A stretch of DNA of 64,000 nucleotides from Pictodentalium vernedei (GCA_031216915.1 CM062296.1:457822681-457886680); one strand, 5' to 3'; positions 1 to 12,280 are shown, numbered from the stretch's first letter. Made by a program: numbers and translations. Notes: generated from the letters alone by a model not told the origin.

Positions 1-945
1 AGGTTACTGATGTGCCGAGCTGTATAGTTTTTGGTGTAAATCTGTTATTTAGATCCTGAGATATTAACCCTTTATCCTACAAATTGAAAATTTCTCCAAT
101 CCCTTTGGCATTCGATAACTTGAAAAATATTGCTTGGAATGTCAAGTTACTTTATATTTGTATTCAGGTTACTGATGTGCCGAGCTGTATAGTTTTTGGT
201 GTAAATCGGATAATTTGTTCCTGAGATATTAACCCTTTATCCTTCAAATTGAAAATTCCTCCAATCCCTTTGGCATTCGATAACTTGTAAAATATTTATT
301 GGATTGTCTAGTTACTTTATATTTGTGTTCAGGTTACTGATGTGCCGAGCTGTATAGTTTTTGGTGTAAATCTGATGATTTGATCCCGAGATATTAACCC
401 TTTATTCTTCAAATTGAAAATTCCTCCAATCCCTTTGGCATTCGATAATTTGAAAAATATTACTTGGATTGTCAAGTTACTTTATATTTGTGTTCAGGTT
501 ACTGATGTGCCGAGCTGTATAATTTTTGGTGTAAATCTGATAATTTAATCCTGAGATATTAACCCTTTATCCTTCAAATTGAAAATTCCTCCATCCCTTT
601 CGCATTCGATAACTTGAAAAATATTGCTTGGATTGTCAAGTTACTATATAATTGTGTTCAGGTTACTGATGTGCTGAGCTGTATAATTTTTGGTGTAAAT
701 CTGATAATTTGATCCGGAGATATTAACCCCCTTTATCCTTCAAATTGAAAATTTCCCCAATCCCTTTGGTATGAGATAACTCAAAAAATATCAATCTGAT
801 TGTCATGTTACTTTATATATTTATTCAGGTTACTGATGTGCTGTGCTGTATAGTTTTTTATGTAAATCTGATAATTTGATCTGGAGATATTAACCCTTTA
901 TCCATCAAATTAGAAACTCCTCCAATCCATTTCTATATGTAACCA
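1..945. repeat. Satellite-like tandem array, about 165-bp unit
   Basis: About 5.7 head-to-tail copies begin at 1, 166, 331, 496, 660 and 827, so the period is 164-167 bp. Each starts with AGGTTACTGATGTGC and holds a conserved TATTAACCCTTTATCC block. The array runs off the left edge and decays after about 945. Copies differ at scattered bases and the last two are the most diverged. No coding frame is conserved. The family is not recognised; the unit is nucleosome-sized, as in many satellites. Confidence 0.9.
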
Positions 946-959
946 TACCTTGTATGGTG

Positions 960-2569
960 TACATTATGTCAGCATCCGAGGTGGCCCTCCGTCATACAGC
1001 TTTCTACTAATTGCACGTATGGGTACATATCTGACGATTTCATCGGCCTATTTTTAGTTGGATTAGTTTCCTGTGATTATTTGTTGATTTGTTATATACG
1101 AGCGCTTATTTCATCATAATTAAATTGCTACTCTATGGGTACCTCACAGGCTGCAAAACCAGTTAACTGGTATTCAGATGATTACAGGCTGGATTTAAAT
1201 GCTCTCGCGCATTATAATTATTAGGCTAACGCTTTATTGTATTTTGTGGACCTTGAAATTATGAACTATTTCGGGGGCGGTCCGTGTCTGAGCCTGTTAA
1301 TCATAACTACTTCCATTTCTAGATCCAGGTTTTTGTTATGTCAGTACTCAACTCGCATATTCACATGTGTTTACAGTCATAGATATTGGATAGTACAAGC
1401 TGGAGAGGGTTGTTACTGGAATTTATTGTACAGAGGTCGCCTGTGGGTTACCTCGGAAGTGTGAATTCTCTCCAGAGATCGTTCAGTGTGGCTCGATTGG
1501 ACATGTGTATGTTATATTTTATATCACCGATTTTCGACGTATATGTGTATGCCGTCTGTGGTGTACGTTAAAAAGCGGGCAATATTAATTACCAGGATCA
1601 TCGATATAGCCTTAACTTCTGAAGTGGCGTTAAGCACCATTTATTAATCATGGATTAATACCGGAGTGCCTGTTCGACGAGTATTTATATTGTTTTTTTG
1701 GTACCACTCTTACTGATTCCAGAGCTCTCCCTCTTTCTTTTGAAGATTCCTTCAAAAGAAAGGGCGGAGGGGGTGGTGGGGGGGGGGGGTGATTTTTACC
1801 TCTTCTCTGGCTTGATAGGTATGTAACTATGAAGGAAGCTGTTTTGTCCGTAATTATATCCTGCATACAGCTGAAGTGTTATTGTATTGCGTATGTTTGT
1901 GGGGGATTTTCTCTCATTCTCAGATACGCCATCCTAATTTTTGGGGCTTAGTCTGGACTAGCCTTAAAAATTGGGAACTTGTTACATCCTAATTAGCATA
2001 GTTTTCATGCTTACAATTATTTAGGATATGTCTCCTCTATTACTGTATAGAGAGACATACATGTAATTCCCAATTATTCTAATTTCCTTTCGTCTTGGAT
2101 TGCAGGATTGGAACTATGTTGATCTACTATTTTGGAAGTCCTAGGCCCACCACCTTTTTACGATTCAGCTAAGTTTAGGCCATTGGGTTATAGTATAAAA
2201 ATATTAAAAATTCAAAATAATTTGTATATTTTTTATACTCACCAATGGCCCAGACAGAGATGGCCCTCCCATGAGTGGGCACTAATACCTCCCCGCTGTA
2301 TTATTATGTAATACTCTCTTTTACAAAGAATGATGTTGGCGCCAATTCTGGTCACTTCCTGGCATCTGCGCATGCGTGGAGAGTAAATGTATGAAGAGCC
2401 AGATAGGACTTTTAATTTTCGGTTTTTCCATGCAAATTTTGGGGATTGGGGGGGGGGGGGGGGGGGGGGCAAAATTTGTGTTTGGTCCTAGATATTTTTG
2501 AGTTAGCACCAGCTGAGTCTGGGCCATTGGTAAGTATAAAAAATATACAAATTATTATGAATTTATAAT
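960..2569 (+). mobile_element. D0: 3' part of a DIRS-like element (same lineage as D6)
   Basis: Only the 3' portion is in view. The block from about 1110 to 1700 matches the D6 segment at 59220-59950, for example around TTGTTACTGGAATTTATTG and the GAAGTGGCGTTAAGCACC block. Next come a G-rich tract (about 1761-1790), a stem-loop with arms ATATGTCTC at 2026 and GAGACATAC at 2052, an internal complementary region near 2165-2255, and the right terminal repeat ending at 2569. The right end is followed by TTTTAG. The 5' limit against the satellite is unclear. No reverse transcriptase or recombinase coding is visible. Short frames here look non-coding. Confidence 0.75.
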
Positions 2570-4550
2570 TTTTAGCTCACCTGACTGAAAGTCAGGGTGA
2601 GCTTTAGTGATCACTCTTCATCTGTCGTCCGTCCATCGTCCGTGAACATGGTGTTTGAGACTTCTCCAAAACCCGCTGAACTGATTTAAGTGAAATTTGA
2701 GTTGCTTTTTTGTTATGACATCGCATTTTGATTTTATTCAAATCATGTTGTCCCACCCTTGGGTAGGGCCACACCCAAAAAGTGTGCCTAAATCTTAAAA
2801 AATCTTCTTCTCATGAACCAGCAGTAGCAGAGACTTGATATTTGATGTGCAGCTTAACTTTTGAGGTGTAGACTCAGATTTGTTCAAGAGAAGTTCGAGG
2901 GGCTATATTTGCCATCATTATGGGACGGGCAAGAATTTTGGCCCCACTCAAAATTTCTATATTTTTATACTGTACCAATGACCCAGACTTAGCTGGTGCT
3001 AACTCTAAAATATCTAGGGCCAAACGCAAATTTTACCCCCCAATCCCCAAAATTTGCAAATAAAACCGAAAATTACATGTCCTATATGGTCCTCCATACT
3101 TTTACTCCACTGCGCTTGCACAGTGTCAAGGAGGTCTCGAAATTGGCGCAATTATCATTCTTTGTTTGGCCCTCAATACAGTTACACTTCACTGTTATTT
3201 GTGCTTGTAAATCTCAGTTTTAAGGATGCCAGACACATAATTAAGAGAGAAATGGTGGATATAAGAAGGAAATAGAAGGAGGAGAGGAAAAACAGCGGAA
3301 ACAAATGTTCAGGACTGTAACTTATAATTATTTTATGAAATTATTCATGTTACCTATTTCGATGCATGACCTTGTTGTGGTCATTCTTGCTATGAATGTT
3401 CCATTGTTTAATCAGTGTTTCCTCTCTCCCTTTCCTTTATTCCCCCCTAGCTATTCTCCCATGCTTTTGGCTTATTTTTTGTAATGTTTATTACTAAAAT
3501 TTCTTGGGAGTTTTGGCTTGGAAACAGAATTATTTTCTGTTTTTTTCCCCATGTTTACGTCCTCACCCTTGGGTGGTTAGGCGTTTTGGTCTGCATCTAC
3601 CATCTGATGTTCTGCAGTTTCTTCTCTGAAAGTCTCTGTTTTGCATCAGATAGTGTTTAAATTGGTAACTGATTTCGGGCCATGTTTATCAGTGCCTGGA
3701 GTCATGTTTCCGGTTTGTTTACACTTTTTGTTTATGTTGACAACGGTTACTTCTTATAGTGATTACTTGTCCTCTGCTTAGTTCAGTTCATAGCAAGATA
3801 CATTAATATTGTCCGTAAGTGTTACATTAATTTTTTGAAATGTTTTTAAAATTTTTGTCCACACTTAGGCTTTTTTGGGAACCATTTGGGCTCATTGTCC
3901 CCATTGGGAACTTGGGATCTTCTGAAAAATTTTTCAAAATTTTTTTTTTGGAAATTATTTTCTTTTGAAATGTTATAATGGATTATAATATATTATGTAT
4001 ATTTATTTCAAGGGTTAGTGCAAGTAATATGATTGTGTATATTTTTTCATGTTGAAAAAATATTCTTCAATTGTAATGCGAGGATATCTTCCTCTAATTC
4101 ACAGGTTCATTGTGTTTCTTATAGTCAGTGTATTCGCACTAATTCTTGCTCCGTGTGTTGATTGATATGACAACGTTGGAGACGTGTGTCACGGTATTTT
4201 GTTAGCAGTGAGGGGTCCATTACGGTCCACTCTCCGTAGGGTCACTCTATATTATCAGAATTCAGAGTGATGTTTCCGTGATGTCTTCAACAAGTGTGTC
4301 TCCGTCGTTGCAATATTAGGGCTAGCGGAAAGTGCTCAAGGTATTACGACAATTGCTGGGAGTTCGCTAGTTCGATCGAAGGCATTGATCGCCCGCTAGT
4401 CCGTCCGGTGTCACGACCATTCACCAGGAAAGAATGGCTCAGCACCCGGGTTCGTCCGTCGCGGTCCAGGGAAGCAGATTGGGTGATGAGAGCACTATAA
4501 AACATCAGATGTGCACACCCAGCAGCGACGGATCCGAGGATAGTATGGAG

Positions 4551-5333
4551 CAGGCCTGGCATTCTGAAAAATGAAGGAGGGCAAAAAATCGCTCTCCTCA
4601 ATCAGCTTAGGAGAGCGATTAGCTTTACATAGCATTTTAAGTATCCAGTTGAACAAACTCATTGAAACTGAAACCAACAGACTACATCAGTGATTTTATT
4701 AACTTTACTAAGGAAAAGCGAAATCTCTTAGACATCTAGATGTCTCACTCAACAACCGAACACACACTTGACAAGATCTGTGTGTGTAACCAGACCTGTT
4801 GTCCTAGAAAGTCATACGCCTACCACTACCACCTTTAACCCCCCTTGGGGGGTTGAAGGTGGTAGTGGTAGGCATATGACTTTCTTGGACAACAGGTCTG
4901 CTTGAATCTACAGCCACATCCTGGTGCAAGTGCTTCAAGTGACAGGATAGTAGTAATGGTAGTATATTATAGTGTCACTATTACTTGAATAATTACCCCT
5001 CAAACTGTGATGTCAGTTGTTGAACTTGAAACTGACAGAAAAAAAAATATTGTTGTGACCCATTTTGCTTCAAATGATTGCAACTGTGTTTGGGTTGCAG
5101 CCATTACCTTTTACCACAAAACCACTTTCAAAATGAAATTACGTGATGTTATGTGACTTCGAAGTTAAATTAAATTTTTGCTTTACAACAAAAATTTAAT
5201 GTGACCATAATACATGTAATCTCCATCATCCCAGACCAAAATATTTAGGAGGGCAATTTTTCGCTCTCCTTAATTCTTTCAGGAGGGCAGTAAGGAGAGC
5301 TAAAAAATCGCTCTCCTGAAATTGCCAAGCCTG
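4551..5333. mobile_element. hAT-like MITE with 6-bp target duplication
   Basis: This 783-bp insertion in the D1 gag starts CAGGCCTGGCA and ends TGCCAAGCCTG, giving near-perfect terminal inverted repeats. It is flanked by direct ATGGAG repeats at 4545-4550 and 5334-5339. The uninterrupted D1 module at about 6080-6100 shows what the empty site looks like. Subterminal palindromes built from AGGAGAGCGATTTTTT-type arms occur near both ends. No transposase frame is present. CAG...CTG ends suggest hAT; the 6-bp duplication is shorter than the usual 8 bp, so the superfamily is tentative. Confidence 0.8.
4791..4900. repeat. 110-bp near-perfect palindrome inside the MITE
   Basis: Arms of about 54 bp run from CAGACCTGTTGTCC to GGACAACAGGTCTG around the centre CCCCTTGGGG at 4841-4850, with only a few mismatches. 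As DNA it could extrude a cruciform; as RNA it would form one long hairpin. Confidence 0.9.
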
Positions 5334-7113
5334 ATGGAGGAAGCCTGTCAGTCCGGTAACTAGCTTGTCCAGGTCCACCCAGCGAGCGAGAGAGGCCCCC
5401 TCTCTCTTGCATCAACATCTGCGCCGTGATGTTGTTGTATGTTTGTTCGCTTAGTCGGAGATTACGTCCACTCCTCCTGCTCGGGACGCTCCGTCGCATG
5501 ACAGTCCGACATGGCTGTTATATTGGCTTCCTCATCCTCGTCAACACACACGACCGCACCTTGTCTATGTGACCAAAGATTTCCAGGGGACGTTCGCATA
5601 TTATATAAATGCAGGATTGAACGTCCCTGGTGATTCTGCTTCGCCGACAAAGGAATACACGTCGACCAGGTCACTCCATCTGCTAGCCAAGGATACGAGA
5701 CCTTTCCAGTTGGGACATATTATATAAATGCAGGAATGAACGTCCCGGGAGCTTCCAGCGGATAATTTGCGTAGGATTGCGGCTCCACAGGTCTCATAGA
5801 GTAACATGAACAAGGTGTTGTTACCGTGATGTCTTCATAAAGTGTGCTTCAGTCATCACAGTCAAATGAAGAGTTAGCGGCAAAAGTGCTCATGTAGATG
5901 TGTCATTTGCCAGGAGTTCCCTAGTAGGATCGATGGCTTTGATGTCCGCTAGCTCGCTCAGTGTCGCGACCATTCACCGAATGGCTCAGCACCCGGGTTC
6001 GTCCGTTGCGGTCCAGGAAGGAAATTTGGGTGATGCGAGCACTATAAATACAGTGTGCACACCCAGTGACGACGGATACGAGGATGGTACGGAGGAAGCC
6101 TATTAGTCCGGTTCCTAGCTCGTCCAGGTCCATCCGGGCTGCAAGCGAGAGAGGTCCCTCTCTCGTACTACAACATCTGGGCACAGATGTTGTGGTACAA
6201 AACGTTCCTCAGTCGGGGCATACGTCCACCGCGCGGGACGCTCCGCTATATAGACAGTCCAGAGAGACTGTTCTTTGGGCTTCTTCATCCTCACGGCAGC
6301 ACACGCGACCACACCTTGGCTACGTGACCAGTGATATTCAACCAACATCGCCGACCAGGGATACTACGGCGACCAGGTCACATCATCCGGTAGCCAAGGA
6401 TACGAGGCCTTCATACTCCGGACGTTCGCATATAAGAAATATGCAGGAGTCAACATCCAAGGAGTTTCTGGCGGCTAAAGTGGTCCGACAGGATTTCGAA
6501 AGGGATGCGGATGAGTTGTATTTTCCCTTTCGGAACAACATAATTGCCGTAGAGTGCATCCGGCATTATCTTCTGACGTTGTTCCTCCGGACCAAAAATT
6601 GCTGCGTTGCCGGATAAGAGACTGATAGCGCCACTGGACTCAGAATTCTTATCGGTTTAGGGACATCATCCCTCAGTTTCCGACATAGTCCAGATATGTC
6701 TCACGGACATTTGATCTGTTGAATGATGCTATATTTATATAACTTGCTACCTAATGGGCAGGTCAGGTTTCTTATCGGCAAATGCTCTACATCTGCCTTT
6801 CATCAATTCAAGGAATATTTTGAAACAGCAGGACAGAGCATTCTGAGAGTTTTCTGCATCTTGACAACCAGGCCAGGACCTAGTATTGTTTATACCGTCA
6901 TCAGTGTCAATTCCAACCACGATGTTGGAAATGACAATATCGTCTAGCAGGGTTAGCTTAGATGCATCATCGTATGCAGATCACCTTACCAGAGCGTTAT
7001 CATTACGTCTCAAAGGAATAAGAATTCTAGGATGTACAACCTCCTTAAGAGTTCTTTCAAGGGCCTCACGTAAAACTCCGCCCTTTTAGTGGCAATATGG
7101 AGTTGGTTAGATG

Positions 7114-7391
7114 TGACGCGGCCCTGGCTACATTCACGCGTGTGGATAGTAAGGTGAAAAACTCTCTCAGAGTCGCTCCGGTCTCCGGAGAGTTTTCTTC
7201 GACGGCAAGCTTTCCGCAGTCTATGATCAGATAACTAAGAAAGCTTCAGACTTGACGCGGCCCTGGCTACATTCACGCGTGTGGATAGTAAGGTGAAAAA
7301 CTCTCTCAGAGTCGCTCCGGTCTCCGGAGAGTTTTCTTCGACGGCAAGCTTTCCGCAGTCTATGATCAGATAACTAAGAAAGCTTCAGACT
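7114..7391 (+). repeat. 139-bp tandem duplication in the D1 gag
   Basis: Unit one (7114-7252) and unit two (7253-7391) appear identical by eye, both beginning TGACGCGGCCCTGG and ending AAGCTTCAGACT. The length is not a multiple of three, so the duplication alone breaks the frame. The lack of divergence shows it is much younger than D1 itself, or is being kept identical by conversion, or is an assembly artefact. Confidence 0.9.
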
Positions 7392-7640
7392 CTCTGCTAT
7401 TCAAATCTGCTTCCATATAGTCAGATTCAGCAGAGAGAAGTAGGACAGGCACTTCTGGGACGAATACGTCCAAGGGAAGTTCCTATAGAGGTTCCTATGC
7501 GTCCTCTAGGTCTTACTCTAGAGACCGTTAGGGTAGCAACTCAGGTAGGGGCCGTAATTCTGGCCGAGACATCCGGTCAGACGCCCCTAGGTCGACGGGG
7601 TGAGGTGCAGGCTGTGGAGGACATGGCTTCTCCTTCCGCA

Positions 7641-9406
7641 AGCCTCGCAGGACCAGGAGGTAATGGTATTAACCCCTATTGTGTACTAGTGAGCGGAAGA
7701 CTGTCGAGTTTCTCAATTAATTGGGAGTAGATTACGGACGTCCCTTGGATTCGAGGGGTGATTTCGGAAGAACTAAATTGTCCTTCAAACGAAAACCTCT
7801 GTTAACTCGAAGTCCATGATGGACTTCTGTCAAGTCCGCAGGAAAGAGGCCCGCTTCCATCAGAAGTCCAGTCTCTTCTGGAATGATCGCGATAGAGATC
7901 GTAGAAATCCAGGAATTTCCAGGTTTCTACAACCATCCTTTTCTGGTTCCAAAACCAGACGGCTCGTTCTGTCCACTCATAATTCGGAGCTGGATAAACA
8001 AGCTGATCGTGGCTCCAAGTTTATATATGGAGTCCATCCGATCGGTCAGAGTGAGTATTCGGGTGTACGACTATGCTACATGCATAGATCTCAAGATGCG
8101 TACTTTCACGTCATGGTACATCAGGCGTTCAGAAAGTATCTTCGCTTCTTCATCATAGGAGTCGTGTATCGGTTCCGAGCAATGTGCTTCGGTCTGAATC
8201 TAGCCCCCTGGGCTTTCACTCGAATAACGAACTCGGTAATGACTCATTTCCGAGCTCATTCGTCTGCGATAACGTCAGCCTACCTGGACGACATTCTTTA
8301 GAGATACGGCAATGAGTTAACGCTTCAGAACGATGTGCAGAATCTGCTTCTATTGCTCCGACGTCTCGGTTTCATAAGTAAACGAGGAGAAGTTGGATCT
8401 GGTATCATCCAAGTCATTCACCCACCGGAGGATGAGCTTCGAAACGCACAACATTCTCGTCTGTCTGCCGTTACCCAGAACGAAATTAATCAGTTGTTAA
8501 GCTCACTATTGTCTTCGCTCAGACAAGGTCTCAGCGAGAGATCTCATGAGACTGATACGTTTGTGCAGAGCTGCCGCAATTTTATTCCGATGGGGCGGTT
8601 ACGCACTTGTCGCTCGATACGGACATCTTCTTGTCAATCAAGTGAATAAGAGATTCAGACTTGGGCAGGTTTTCAGTGGTTAACTCAGGGAGTTCCACTG
8701 CAATTGCCAGATCCGAGTTTTACAGTTTTGACGGATGCCAGTCAAACAGGTTGGGTCGTATCATTGAGCCCAGCGGATTTGAAGGGCCAGGGTCTTCGGG
8801 ATCTGTAGTTCCTAATCAAGCACATTAACATCAAGAATGATGTCATTTTGGCTTGCGCTACGTTATCGGATGAACGTTATTCAGAATGCTCATGTGCTAA
8901 TTCTGTCCGACAATTCGATGGTATTAGCGTATTTTCGGAACTAGGGAGACACTCATTCCATTCTGTTATTCATGTTAACAGAAGGAATCTTTCTGTTTGT
9001 ACTAGAACATCAAGTTCTCCTATCGGTCCGTCATATTCCGGGTCGTCTGAACGTATTAGCGGACTCCCTTTACGAAGGGGCCACTTGTTGACGCCAGAAT
9101 GGACTTTCAACAAATGAGTATTCAATCAGATTTGCTACCAAGGAGAGCGGCATATGATTGACTTATTCGTGATGCATCTCAACAATCAGTTGCAGACGTA
9201 TGTGTCACAATATTTGGGTCTTCGAGCGTTTGCAGTAGATGCTCTATCGATCTCGTGAGACGGAATAATAGGATATGCGTATCTTCCAGTGCCGTTGATT
9301 CAGCAGATATTGCTCAAGTTATATATCTCTATGCAAAATTCTGTTGGTAGCATTTCTAGCTCCACAATGACCGTTGTGGGACATGCCGTGGAAGCTTCCT
9401 CCACAT
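7641..9406 (+). pseudogene. D1 RT/RNase H pseudogene
   Basis: This region aligns with D3 ORF2 (26640-28467). Recognisable pieces are the RT block FLVPKPDGSF near 7938, the FGLNLAPWAFTRI block near 8189, and YLDDIL ended directly by a stop at about 8299-8301. RNase H remnants follow at about 8725-9080. Frameshifts and stops separate every block. At about 9406 the sequence jumps from the methyltransferase-like domain straight into the 3' end of the recombinase, a deletion of roughly 835 bp relative to D3. Confidence 0.8.
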
Positions 9407-9690
9407 TTTGGTCCATTCTATGGTCAGATGGATTCAATTTACTATCGGTACTGCTTATGATAATATCTTCAATCAGCAGTCTGTGCTTTAGTTTTAAGCT
9501 CATGAAGTAAGAGTTCTTTCTACTTCATGGGCTTACGCTAATAATGTTGCTATTACAGATCTAATGAGGGCTGCATATTGTTCTTAGCCCTCCACTTTCT
9601 CGAATTTGTATCTGAGAAATATTTAGTCTATCTCTGCAGATCTGCATTGTTTAGAGTTCATTATTTTTCACTCAGAATGTCGTCCACTAA
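9407..9690 (+). pseudogene. D1 tyrosine recombinase, 3' remnant only
   Basis: Only sequence equivalent to D3 29304-29587 is left. It covers the HxxR region (CTCATGAAGTAAGAG near 9498) and the tail around the catalytic tyrosine. The core-binding domain and the first catalytic arginine are deleted, so D1 cannot encode its own recombinase. Confidence 0.75.
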
Positions 9691-10144
9691 ACAGTGGCAA
9701 CTATATATATGTAGGCTTTCAGTTCCGGCAGTGACTCTGTCCTGCTGCCCTCTTCGCTCTGGAGTATTTGATCCAGGGCAAGGGGAAGGGGGGGGGGGGG
9801 GGGGTGTTCCCTTAGGTCACCTGCTTTATAGTGTAAAGCAAGGGAATACCTCCCTTGGAGTCAATAATTCCGAGTCGGTACCGGGGTGGTTTTAAAGTAA
9901 AGCTAATGTTTACTCATCTATGTAATATTTTTTAAGTGTTGCTCGGTGTGAGACATTTGTATATATCACGTATTAATCGGGCGTTAATATAAAATCATCG
10001 GACACTTTTAAATGAGTATATAGAGTCTCATTTTGCTGGACTTCCTTATTTATTGGCTTTCCTTTAAAAAATATTAGTATAAAGGGTTATAATGGAGGTT
10101 AATAGAGATCATTGATGTTATTGCGCTCAATTACAGAATGGTGT

Positions 10145-10180
10145 TGTGTCTTTCTTTTTGATACAAATGAGAAAGATACA
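10145..10180 (+). promoter_or_regulatory. D1 copy of the conserved 3' stem-loop
   Basis: TGTGTCTTTCT pairs with AGAAAGATACA, with one G-T pair where D3 has A-T. The same stem-loop sits at the same relative place in every DIRS copy here. See the entry at 30049. Confidence 0.6.
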
Positions 10181-10287
10181 TGTAAAGCCTATCTCTCATT
10201 TTCTCCTTCAGGGGATAATTCTGTTATATGTAATTGAGTCTATTTGATTTTCCTTTATGTCCTAGGCCCTCCAACCTTTTTACTATT

Positions 10288-10376
10288 CAGCTAAGTCTGG
10301 GTCATTGGTACAGTATAAAAATGTTAAAAAATTTATAGTAATTTATATATTTTTTATACTTACCAATGACCCAGAC
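10288..10376. repeat. D1 internal complementary region (89 bp)
   Basis: It is the complement of the D1 right end joined to the left end, in the same layout and length as in D2, D3 and D5. DIRS elements are thought to use this region to close the linear cDNA into a circle before integration. Confidence 0.8.
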
Positions 10377-11890
10377 GTGGGATGGCCCTCCCATGAGTTG
10401 GGAACTCATACCTCCCCCGCTGAGTACATAACGCTTACCTGGCACTGGTTGTGAGAATGATAATTGCGCCAATTTCGAGACCTCCTTGACACTGCGCATG
10501 CACAGTGGAGTAAAAGTATGGAGGACATGTAATTTTCGGTTTTAGATGCAAATTTTGGGGATTGGGGGGTAAAATTTGCATTTGGCCCTAGATATTTTAG
10601 AGTTAGCACCAGCTAAGTCTGGGTCATTGGTAAGTATAAAAAATATATAAATTACTCTAAATTTTTTAACTTTCCAAATGTTCTGATTTGAACCAAATTG
10701 TATATGAGGGCTTATTGGGTCCTAAGTACTTAATTTATGCCCCCAAATTTTTTCCTGTTGTCCCAAGGGAACCGCAGGAGCTAAAAATAGAAAATATTTA
10801 AAATGTCCTTATCTCCAAAACTACACATTACTTAGAATTTTATTTTTTTTATTTGGTTTGAAATATTCATAGGACCGGCAGAAAGGAATTGTCCCCAAAA
10901 AATTGCCATCGGTTTTATCATAAGGTGCTTTTCCGGGACTTTGAAAAAGTGCTGAGTCATCATTTTTAACACTGGGTAATGGGAAAAACATTAAAGTATC
11001 TTCTTCTCCCAAACCACTGATCCAAAAGCTTTCATATTTCGTATATAGCATCTTTGGAAGATTGATTCACATATTTGTTGAAATCAATTCCCTGGGTCCA
11101 TATTTTGGCTCTCTATGGGAGCCCAAATGTTCAGAATAGTGCAATATGACGAATATTCTTTAAAAATCTTCTTCATATCCACCAATCAGAATCTTGTGAT
11201 ATTTGGTATGCAGCATCCTTGGGGGGGGGGGGGGGGATTCAAGTTTGTTCAAGCCAAATCCCTGGATTCATATTTGGGCTTCCTGTGGGAACCCGAATTA
11301 TAACAGTTCAATGTGAGGAATATTCTTCAAAAATCTTCCTCTTCACATCCACCAGTCAGAATCTTTTGATATTTGGTATACTGTATCCTTAGAGAGGTGA
11401 GATATAAGTTTGTTAAAGCCAAGTCCCTGGGTTCATATTTGGGCTTCCTGTGGGATTCAAGTTTGTTCAAGCCAAGTAAGTCCCTGGGTTCATATTTGGC
11501 CCGAATTATAACTTAGTTCAGTATGAGGAATATTATTTTATTCTTTAAACATATTTTTCATCAGATCCAGTAGTCAGAATCTTTTGATATTTGATATACA
11601 GCATCTTTAGGGACATGAGATTTATGTTTATTCAAGCCAAGTCCCTGGGTTCATATTTGGGCTCCCTATGGGAGCCCGAATTATAACTTAGTTCAATATG
11701 AGGTATATTCTTTAAAAATCCTTTTTTTCAGAATCCACCAGTCAGAATCTTTTGATATTTGGTATAAGCTTTTCTTTGGAGGGGCAGATGCACCTTGTTC
11801 AAATCAATAATTCCCTGGGTTGATATTTAGGCTACCATGTCAGATGAGCACCCTCTTGTTTTATATTTCAGTCAAAGCTCATTGCAGTGG

Positions 11891-12061
11891 TTGCCTTCAC
11901 AACTTGACGAAATGCATCTCCTATGCCTTACTTTTGTTTTGAATTTTTGTGCAAATTATAAAAAATACATGCCAGTAAAACTCCAATCCATTAATAAATT
12001 GATGAATTGTTGAGATGAAGAACATCACGGTGAATAAGTTTATGATAATTTTTCATTTCAG
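11891..12061. other. Intron sequence upstream of the first visible host exon
   Basis: AT-rich, no gene seen. It ends in a pyrimidine-rich stretch and the acceptor TTTTTCATTTCAG at 12049-12061. Confidence 0.6.
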
Positions 12062-12280
12062 GAAAGACACTTGCTCGTAGAATTTTATCTCTTTGCTGGG
12101 ACAGCATTTTAGATGTTTTATCAGTACTGTTAAATGGAAAATCCTCCTGTGGAATCACGAATAGTTTAGCTTTGATGCTTGGTACAGAAGGTGCAAAAGA
12201 AGAAAGCCAAAAAGCAAGAGAAACTATTTGTCTCAGTTTACAAGGTCTCCAGAAAGCTGCAAATCTCTGCTGCATTCTGG
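12062..12280 (+). CDS. ARFGEF3: BIG-family Arf-GEF (ARFGEF3/BIG3-like), exon a
   Basis: The 219-bp open exon lies between the acceptor TTTTTCATTTCAG and the donor G|GTAGGT. It starts with the last two bases of a codon and ends with the first base of one. The 72 whole codons include LCWDSILDVLSVLLNGKSSC and ETICLSLQGLQKAA. This helical region lies downstream of the Sec7 domain of the large Arf exchange factors BIG1-3, and the wording is closest to BIG3 as I remember it. BIG1 and BIG2 activate Arf at the trans-Golgi; BIG3 has an atypical Sec7 domain and works on regulated secretion. Upstream exons, including Sec7, are not in the window. The assignment is from recall, without a search. Confidence 0.78.

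Larger units (their letters stand above)
4052..7640 (+). pseudogene. D1 gag pseudogene with an internal module duplication
   Basis: The region aligns with the D3 gag (24545-26641) but has stops and frameshifts throughout. The D3 start codon position reads TTG here (4052), as it also does in D2 and D5. The part equivalent to D3 24775-25445 occurs twice: once at about 4265-5800, split by a MITE, and again from about 5812. The 183-residue frame at 6066-6617 is a surviving piece of the second module. A further 139-bp tandem duplication at 7114-7391 shifts the frame. No functional Gag is expected. Confidence 0.8.
2961..10670 (+). mobile_element. D1: old, degenerate DIRS element
   Basis: The left end is ATTTTTATACTG at 2961 and the right end is TTTTTTAAC at 10670. 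The left flank ends CTAT and the right flank starts TTTCC, with no target duplication. Terminal inverted repeats lie at about 2974-3160 and 10455-10630 and have diverged by several substitutions and a small deletion, so this copy is older than D2, D3 and D5. An 89-bp internal complementary region lies at 10288-10376. Inside are a broken, partly duplicated gag, a broken RT/RNase H and only a 3' scrap of the recombinase. A hAT-like MITE sits inside gag. Confidence 0.9.
2570..11890 (+). mobile_element. HINE-like (Helentron-associated) element, split by DIRS copy D1
   Basis: The element begins with TTTTAGCTCACCTGACTG, which folds on itself through AGTCAGGGTGAGCT. It continues to 2960, is interrupted by D1, and resumes at 10671. 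From about 11090 to 11830 it carries diverged repeats of about 175 bp containing CCCTGGGTTCATATTTGGGC. The right edge near 11890 carries TTTCAGTCAAAGCTCAT, a rough inverted copy of the left end. Terminal hairpin, subterminal inverted repeat and internal minisatellite fit non-autonomous Helentron-type elements; that class assignment is inference and the right limit is approximate. Confidence 0.6.

Noticed and set aside
10300-10670. The recurrent 300-bp unit starting and ending with CCAATGACCC/GGGTCATTGG could be a stand-alone MITE.
   Set aside because: It always occurs as one end of a DIRS copy, has no target duplication, and the left-end partner is found 5-8 kb upstream in the opposite orientation. 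It is the DIRS terminal repeat plus internal complementary region.
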